Assembly: GCA_020205615.1 (NCBI GenBank)
Contig: CM035173.1
Coordinates: 47,916,617-47,980,616 of the forward strand
DNA length: 64,000 bases
Direction of reading: 5' to 3'
DNA from: Panax quinquefolius
Taxonomy: Eukaryota; Streptophyta; Magnoliopsida; Apiales; Araliaceae
Both the position numbers and the translations under genes were made by a program. The notes under the pieces are model-generated. The model worked only from the letters and a program-made list of their open reading frames with translations. It did no database searches and was not told where the DNA came from. Numbering within the stretch: position 1 is the first letter of the stretch; every line of letters starts with the position of its first letter. This document shows positions 58,591 to 64,000 of this stretch, in pieces.

Positions 58591-58776
58591 GGCTGCTTTT
58601 TGAAAAGGAGATTGAAGGGATGCCTTCTACTCGTTCTGTTGGTGATCTTCCGCCAGAACTTCACTGTCCTTTGTGTAGAGAAGTAATGAAAGATGCAGTC
58701 CTAACTAGGAAGTGCTGTAATTACGATTGGGATGCTGCAACATCAGCCAATTTCTTGCGCAAATGTGGCCTTACTA
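58591..58776 (+). pseudogene. Captured RING-finger exon of a PQT3/RBBP6-like E3 ubiquitin ligase, fused to another sequence
   Basis: Acceptor tttataacag at 58590, donor gtgagt at 58777. The first part reads FEKEIEGMPSTRSVGDLPPE and LHCPLCREVMKDAVLTRKCC. The string ELHCPLC..VMKDAVLT.KCC is the start of the RING finger of plant PQT3-like proteins (RBBP6 family: DWNN, CCHC, RING). The remaining Cys/His ligands are missing. After the CC the frame continues into NYDWDAATSANFLRKCGL, which is not from that family and is unidentified. The RING is thus cut mid-domain and joined in an exon-like unit with intact splice signals. No ligase activity is expected. Confidence 0.8.
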
Positions 58777-58970
58777 GTGAGTTCCTTAATCCATTGTATA
58801 TTTTTCTTGCACGAGTATCCTCTGTTGCTTTCAATTCCAAAACTTAAGAATTGATCCCTTCTCAAGTGAGGATTAGGCTATGTTGTCTGTCATTTTGCAG
58901 TTTCTGGTGTTCTTTTTTAGCTATGTTTTGTGTACGTCTTTTCAAATGTCTGAAATTCATGAATCTACAG

Positions 58971-59021
58971 ATTGTTGGATCTGCACTTGGTTTTCCACAT
59001 GGAATAATTGACCCTATTGAG
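58971..59021 (+). pseudogene. Captured 51-bp exon like sphingosine-1-phosphate lyase
   Basis: Bounded by ctacag (acceptor) and gag/gtgtga (donor). Reads IVGSALGFPHGIIDPIE. The I-V-x-S-x-x-x-F-P-H-G-x-I-D-P segment is typical of PLP-dependent sphingosine-1-phosphate lyases, an ER enzyme that cleaves phosphorylated sphingoid bases. Only 17 residues are present, without the PLP lysine, so assignment rests on this motif alone. Confidence 0.6.
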
Positions 59022-59366
59022 GTGTGACTCCCTGATTTGCTCATAAAAATATCTGATTGTTTACAGTTTTTCACTAACCAAATTTCGGAATTCCTGAAGG
59101 AGCTTGGTGAATTATCTTTTAGTTTCGGAGTTTGTTTCCATGTTGACCTTTGCCTTGGCGGTTTTGTGTTGCCATTTGCTCGTAAACTTGGGTATCTCTC
59201 GTTGTTTTCACTAATATTTTGTTCCTTTGACTTTCATTAATACTTCAAGCTATCCTAGGCTGCAATTTCCTAGTTTTATGGCATATGCTTATCATTTGTC
59301 AATGTGTTGATTTTTAATCTCGCTATTTATCTTGATATACACCTTTACCTTGTTCTTTTATTTCAG

Positions 59367-59456
59367 CGGGATAAGGCAAATGGATTAACGTACACACAAG
59401 AACAAATTGACGAAGAACGGGATGAGTGGACAGCGTATGTGAGTAGCTACATGTAG
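59367..59456 (+). pseudogene. Unidentified exon-like piece in CACTA K
   Basis: After a polypyrimidine acceptor (tcttttatttcag, 59366) the frame gives GDKANGLTYTQEQIDEERDE-like sequence and WTAYVSSYM, stop at 59454-59456. Charged and hydrophilic; family not recognised. It may be the last exon of the third donor gene or of a fourth. Confidence 0.45.
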
Positions 59457-59799
59457 AACCTCGAGTTAACGGTGGATATGTACAGGATTAGATGAATGTA
59501 CGTATTTTGGGAGAACCTAGGCTTTTTTACACATGCTTAGGTAGTAGCTTAATTTTATTGATAGTTTGGTTTATTTTGTGGATGTAATCAAATTCACAAT
59601 TTAATATAGTAGTAATTTATATTGAAAAGTGAATTTGAGATGTATATATAGATAGTTTGGTATATATTTTGTGGATGTAGTAATTTGAAATTGTAAACGA
59701 ATGGTATTATTGGGATGTAATTTGAATGGTTGATACATTTTGGCTTTAAATTTAAATGAGAATTTAGACCTTTTGTATTTTGAATGGTTGATACAGTTG

Positions 59800-60165
59800 T
59801 TATATGTATGTATTACAACATTTTTAAGTCAGACTACAACGTTTATAAAACGTTATATAAATTTGTTTAAATAGATGACACATTTTAAACGTTGTGTAAA
59901 TGTGTCTAAACGTTGTCTGATATATTAAACTACAACATTTTAAGCCAAAAAAAGTTGTGGAATCGTATCATCTACAATGTTTTCAAGCATTTAATAATTT
60001 ATGGAAAAAAAATTTACAACGTTTTTTAAGAAAAAAACGTTGTATAATGTGTCAAACTACAACATTTTAAAAACGTTGTATAAAGTGTGTCAAATAGATG
60101 ACACCCTTAACCACGGCGTTTCTGGGATAGCAGCAACAACGATTTTTACGCGTTATCTATTTATT
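59800..60165. repeat. Right subterminal repeats of CACTA K
   Basis: Ten or so direct and inverted ACAACgtttt / aaacGTTGT motifs, several with tagatgacac in between (59868, 60090). A transposase-binding array is the usual role in CACTA elements. Confidence 0.75.
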
Positions 60166-60180
60166 GTTTTTGTAGTAGTG

Positions 60181-60560
60181 TGGTTTTCTATTGAATTGTT
60201 TTTATTTAGATCATTTTGATTAGAACATTTTTTTACCATTGTGTGGTTATTATAACAGTTGGGCAATTGCAGTGTGTGTATGATGCAGTATGGTTTGTGC
60301 ATTAATGTAGGGCTTGTTATTATAGCAGTATGATTTTGAATTGCCTCTGTTTTTTGTTAATTGAATGGCAATAGAAGCTTACAACATTAGTAGTATGGTT
60401 TTGAATGCCTCTGTTTTGTGCATTAATGCAGGTGTTGTTCAAGTGTGCAAGTGATGTGCATTAGTGTGCAAGTGTGCAAGTGATGTGAATTAGCTTGTTA
60501 GTGTGCAGGTGATGTGCAAGTGTGCAAGTGTGCATGTTAAATTTACATGTTTTATATGCT
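60181..60560 (+). repeat. 3' remnant of MULE J with GTGTGCAAGTGAT minisatellite
   Basis: 60240-60440 holds two diverged copies of a tgtgcattaatg(t/c)agg...ttttgaattgcctctg unit. 60430-60535 is an array of about 20 bp units of gtgtgcaagtgatgtgcatt and gtgtgcaagt. No frame. Confidence 0.75.
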
Positions 60561-60609
60561 AATAGCATAATTTAGCTTATAGCTTAACGATTAGTTTGTG
60601 CTCTATATT

Positions 60610-60627
60610 TGGTATCAAAGCCATGAA
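60610..60627 (+). other. Initiator-Met tRNA primer-binding site of the caulimovirid
   Basis: TGGTATCAAAGCCATGAA; the caulimovirid consensus has TGGTATCAGAGC, so one base differs in the core. Confidence 0.85.
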
Positions 60628-61048
60628 CTAATTTTTAAGCAGAAGATAATCACTTAATTTGTGTAAGTGATCTTAATTTGATCACATAATTTGTGAGAGT
60701 GATCTCAATTTGATCACATAATTTGTGAGAGCTAGTAATCTTAATCTGATTATTTAATTTGTGAAAGTGATCTTAATCTAGTGGGACGTCACCCAAGTCG
60801 CGTGCTCTGGTGGAACGTTATTGTTGTTGTGTGTTGGCGATGTTAGTTCTATATTTCGGTCGTAAAATGTTGACAAACGTGCTAGAAAGAGGTTAGTTTT
60901 ACAGATTAGGTGAGAAGAAAGAGATTAATCATATAGATTATATGAACAGAAAGAGATTAATCTTATAGATTATATGAGAAAAAAGAAATTAATCTTATAG
61001 ATTATATGAGAAGAAAAGGATTAATCTTATAGATTATTTGAAAGTCTA
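60628..61048 (+). other. Caulimovirid leader with two tandem arrays
   Basis: 60650-60780: about four units of 35-38 bp on tgatcacataatttgtgaga and gtgatcttaattt. 60900-61045: five units of about 36 bp on agattaatcttatagattat and atgagaagaaa. Between them lies a GC-richer gtgggacgtcacccaagtcgcg. No long frame. Caulimovirid leaders are normally structured and hold short uORFs. Confidence 0.75.
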
Positions 61049-62710
61049 ATGCTTCGGTCATTAGGAATTGGTCTTAGTACTAATAGTACTAAGAAGGACA
61101 AAAGACGCGAAGATCATGTTAAAAACATGTCAGAAATTGCTTATAGCAATCTTGAAGAGCACCTAAAAAATTTGTCTCTACCTAAGGTTAAACCTAATCA
61201 GGTTTATGAGATTAGAACTTTTGATCTCTAATCAAAAACAATTATTAAAACTGTTGAGAGAACAATCCCAATCTCTCAAATGTATGAAAGCATACAACTC
61301 CTTAATAAGGATATCAAACAATATAAAGAAGATTATAACTTCTTACACCTAGGATGTGTTTCTATTGGCATAAAGCCACTAACCCGTGATGGGTTAGACA
61401 CCTGCTTAATGATAGCACTCCGTGATAATTGTCACAACAGATTTCATGATTCCTTAATAGGATTAATTCAAACCAGTCTTTGCAATGGCTTAGTCTATTT
61501 TAATTGTTACCCCAATTTTGAAGTCTCTTTAACACACAAACATCTTCTCGATGTCTTGACCCTTCAAATTGAAAATAAGGGATATGATATGAAATTAGGC
61601 ATAGAAAATATTGCCTTAATTTATATAGTTTTTTTTAAAACCCTTAACACTTTAGCTCCTAAAGCCAAAAGATTTAATATTAAGGGAAAAACTACTCTTT
61701 TTGAAACAAATGTTTCTAAATCTTTCTTAAGTATTCCCAAGACCTTGACATGGTCTGAATTAACCATCCCTGAACAATGGACTCGTCACAGAGCTGCTCT
61801 TCTTGAACCGGAAGAAAATAATGATAAAAATGTTGAACAAATAATTGAAACTCCAGATGGAAATGTTATAATCTACTTCGGTCAGTCTAATAGAATGGCT
61901 AGATTTCATGTTACTAATTTTGAGAAGAATGATAGTAAGGCTCCTACTACTACATCAACTTCTATTCCTCCTAGTAGAGCGTCTACCTCATCCATTCCTT
62001 CTTATAATCCTAATAGGAATGATCAATTTCAAACAAATTTCAATATTGATGCTAATAGTGTCATGGGAACCTTCGAATCTCCCAACCAAATCCCCCATGG
62101 AATTTACAAATTAAAATCGGTTAGGATTGAATCTCCTACTCCTTTCGAGCTTGGATTTTCTATTAATATAATAGAAGTTGTTAATAACAACAAATCAAAA
62201 TTTGTCATAGATAGAAAAACTATTAATGATGAATTCCAAGACGAGAAAAATAAAATTTTCAGAAATTGGTATTTCAAATATTATTCTAAAAAGGATTTAA
62301 CCACTTTCAAAAAAGAATATTATAATTATTTGGAAACAAATAAAGTTAATATTCCCTTTATTGATTGGTTCTTCCTTTTTCATGATCTTAAAGATAAAGA
62401 AATAGCAATGATTGAAAATTTCTACAAATCGTGGGAAACAATTGAAGGAAAAAAGGTCCTATCCATTTATCCTCCCATAGAAGTTCCTATTATTCTAACC
62501 AATAATTTAGGAATAAAAATAAAATTTAATGCTTTTGCAGAACCTATCAACACTGTTGATAACAAAGATGTTGAATTTAATAAAGTCATAAGACAAAATA
62601 ATTACACCAATACATGTCTTCAAACAATTGCGAAACAATTAACTCGCATTGAAGACAAGATTGAATCAAATAAAGATTCAACAAAGATTGATCTGGTTAA
62701 TAAAACATAA
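61049..62710 (+). pseudogene. Caulimovirid polyprotein N-terminal part: movement protein region (two stops)
   Basis: A single frame from ATG 61049 with a stop at 61229-61231, reopening to a second stop at 62708-62710. Between 61340 and 61680 lies the 30K-superfamily movement-protein core: IGIKPLTRDGLDT, a conserved NGLVYFNCYPNF segment and LLDVLTLQ with the family's Asp, followed by a basic stretch near 61660. Movement proteins enlarge plasmodesmata to let virus pass between cells. From about 61850 the sequence turns Asn/Ser/Thr-rich and is not recognisable (62260-62420 has a Lys/Tyr/Phe-rich helical region). The first-stop segment is the natural N-terminus, since the frame continues without shift. 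No cell-to-cell function is expected from the broken copy. Confidence 0.85.
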
Positions 62711-64000
62711 AAAATTGATCCTGTTAATATTAAACCACCAACAGAAACTAAATTTAATCTCTCTACCAGAAGAGAAGATGAATTTATGAAGAAATTGGTT
62801 GAACAATTATCTGAATTAAAGATAAAAGATAATCCTTCTACTTCAAAACAGTTAACTGTTATCAATAAAGAAAAAGAAGAAGAAGATTCAAATGATGAAT
62901 CAAATCATTTAAATAAATTAAATGATAATTTCAGAAAACTTAGATTTCCTGATAACATATCTCAGGAAAATACTCTTGATCTTAATAAGATCAGTTTTGA
63001 CAAATCGTCAAAAAATAGGCTTCCATATGGAAGATATTATTATCCAAGGCCCACTCCCGTGGACATCTTGTTTGAAGAAAACTTCATAAACACTAAAAGA
63101 TCAGATTACAGTGCTGATCGCATCTATGAATGGAATATAGATGGCTTAACTGAGCATTCAATATTCACTGTCTTGCATAAAATGCTTATGTATGCAACTG
63201 TGTGTAGAGCCAGTTGAAATACTGATAAACAAATAACTAGTTTTATCACTTCTGGATTTACTGGTCAATTAAAAGGATGGTGGGATAATATCCTCACAAC
63301 TGCTCAAAAATATGAAATTGAGAATGCATTAAAAACTGTGAATATGACAGATCCAAACACTTCACAAATCAAACAAGAATTTGCTGAAGATAATATTTAT
63401 ACATTAATCCAAACAATAATCAAACACTTTGTTGGAAATGCTTTATCCAATATGGATAGAAGCAAAAAATTATTAATCAATTTAAAGTGTCCTACTCTAA
63501 CACATTTTAGATGGTACAAAGACGTATTCTTGTCTAACATTGTTATGAGAACAGATGGCAATTCTACCTTCTGGAAAGATGGCAATTCTACCTTCTGGAA
63601 AGAGAAATTTATCTCTGGTTTGCCTGCTTTATTTGCAGAAAAGGTTAGAACTAAACTCCGAAATAAAAATGGTGGAATGGTTATACCATATGATAATTAC
63701 ACGTACGGAGAATTAATTGGAGAAATCACTCCTGAAGGTTTAGCCTTATACAATGATTTAAACCGTAAGGCACATCTTAAAAAGCAAGGTCTTTTAAATA
63801 GAAAGGAAGTTGGTGAATTATGCCACCAATTTAGTTACCCTTTTATATTTGTTCCTCAAAGGAAAATAGATAAAAAGAAAAAAGCTTATAGTGGAAAATA
63901 TAGGCATAGAAATAAGAAATCTTCTGAAGAATATTACAAAAAGAAGAAATCCTTTAATAAAGGAAAGAAAAAGAGTCTAAAAGACATAAAATGTCACAAA
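62711..64000 (+). pseudogene. Caulimovirid coat-protein (Gag-like) region, one stop, cut by the window edge
   Basis: Same reading frame as the movement-protein part, open from 62711 to a stop at 63215-63217 and again to the last base. An acidic Lys/Glu/Asp-rich linker (62780-62960) leads to the capsid core, with GFTGQLKGWWDN at about 63253-63288, a hydrophobic HFVGNAL segment, and FRWYKDVFL with FISGLPALFAEKVR. A Lys/Tyr-rich basic tail (63850-63985) ends in C-H-K at the edge, the start of an expected CCHC knuckle. A 24-bp in-frame duplication lies at 63554-63601. Confidence 0.85.
63554..63601 (+). repeat. 24-bp in-frame tandem duplication in the coat-protein region
   Basis: Two identical units, 63554-63577 and 63578-63601, starting GATGGCAATTC and ending TTCTGGAAA. 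Eight codons, frame kept. Confidence 0.95.

Larger units (their letters stand above)
56170..60180. mobile_element. CACTA element K carrying host gene fragments (Pack-CACTA)
   Basis: Left end CACTAGTACAAAATCATAAA, right end GTTTTTGTAGTAGTG, inverted with the first 13 bases nearly identical. The target duplication is TGA / TGG (56167-56169, 60181-60183), one mismatch. Subterminal agataacgttttt / acaacgttttt repeats occur in both flanks. No transposase. The inside holds a serpin exon, a PQT3-like RING exon, a sphingosine-1-phosphate-lyase exon and another exon-like piece, all on the plus strand with intron-like sequence between. 57245-58585 is intron-like AT-rich sequence without gene motifs. 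Confidence 0.85.
35488..60560 (+). mobile_element. Mutator-like element J, split by a 16.7-kb and a 4-kb insertion
   Basis: The element has a left terminal-repeat-like end (35488-35590, with gcaccccaaact twice), a short 5' region and a transposase coding region in pieces (36122-36336, then 53042-55913). A 3' non-coding region is split by the CACTA element K (56170-60180). Frame and TSD show that the family-G block 36337-53036 lies inside one exon. I find no right terminal repeat matching the left one, so the 3' end is diverged or was lost where the caulimovirid begins. 35591-36121 is 5' non-coding sequence and a first intron; a short frame starts at 35761 after gctagggttcgcgat. Confidence 0.75.
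60610..64000 (+). mobile_element. Endogenous caulimovirid (pararetrovirus) sequence, right end outside the window
   Basis: Begins at a primer site that marks position 1 of Caulimoviridae genomes, then a leader of about 420 bp with repeats, then one long reading frame coding for movement protein first and coat protein second. That order is found in petuviruses and florendoviruses. Protease and RT/RNase H, expected next, would lie beyond 64000. It abuts the MULE J remnant; sequence between about 60540 and 60609 cannot be assigned to either. Three in-frame stops and no frameshift over 2.95 kb, so it is a relatively well-preserved but non-translatable copy. Confidence 0.85.

Overview
The window is nuclear DNA of a flowering plant, probably a eudicot. 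It is AT-rich and packed with plant-type LTR retrotransposons (Athila-like, Tekay-like chromoviruses, SIRE-like LTR), Mutator-like (MULE) and CACTA transposons, MITEs and an integrated caulimovirid. The few host exon pieces it carries (serpin, PQT3-like RING, sphingosine-1-phosphate lyase) also look eudicot. I see no intact host gene, rRNA, tRNA or CRISPR array. Every coding region found is a relic of a mobile element, a gene fragment captured by one, or an endogenous virus.

Layout. 1-730: relic of a gypsy-like element with a 143-bp tandem duplication. 708-6864: Athila-like element on the minus strand (pro, gag, PBS, LTR). A complete solo LTR (3716-6191, 5-bp target duplication TCATC) sits inside its LTR. 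6865-9774: truncated LTR of a second gypsy family (family G), with its polypurine tract, then degraded sequence to 12.1 kb. 12108-22843: debris of a probable CACTA element, split by a solo LTR (12403-21810, TSD ATTTA). That LTR contains a second solo LTR (14531-21339, TSD TAATT), which contains a SIRE-like LTR (17294-20297). 23091-23732: a near-perfect foldback element. 24353-34225: a foldback element split by a full-length, dead Tekay-type chromovirus (24532-34044, LTRs about 2.77 kb). 34340-35368: Stowaway-like MITE with another TIR element inside.

35488 to about 60.6 kb: one MULE whose transposase exon is split by a 16.7-kb block. The block is a family-G solo LTR (36337-53036, TSD GTTTG). 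It holds a dead minus-strand chromovirus (39805-49746) and a MULE-like long-TIR element (49771-51567). The 5' LTR of the chromovirus has become a 2.5-kb palindrome. The MULE transposase resumes in phase at 53042. In its 3' region lies a CACTA element (56170-60180) carrying fragments of at least three host genes. 60610-64000 (running off the edge): an endogenous caulimovirid with a tRNA-Met primer site, a repeat-rich leader, and movement- and coat-protein regions in one frame broken by only three stops.

The nesting gives a relative order of insertion: MULE, then family-G LTR, then chromovirus C and the long-TIR element. On the left the order is CACTA, then LTR D, then LTR E, then LTR F. Four of the LTR loci (A, B, C, D) belong to one family with about 2.5-2.8 kb LTRs. 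They differ strikingly in internal minisatellites and in small indels at CG sites, some of which may be consensus errors in the assembly.
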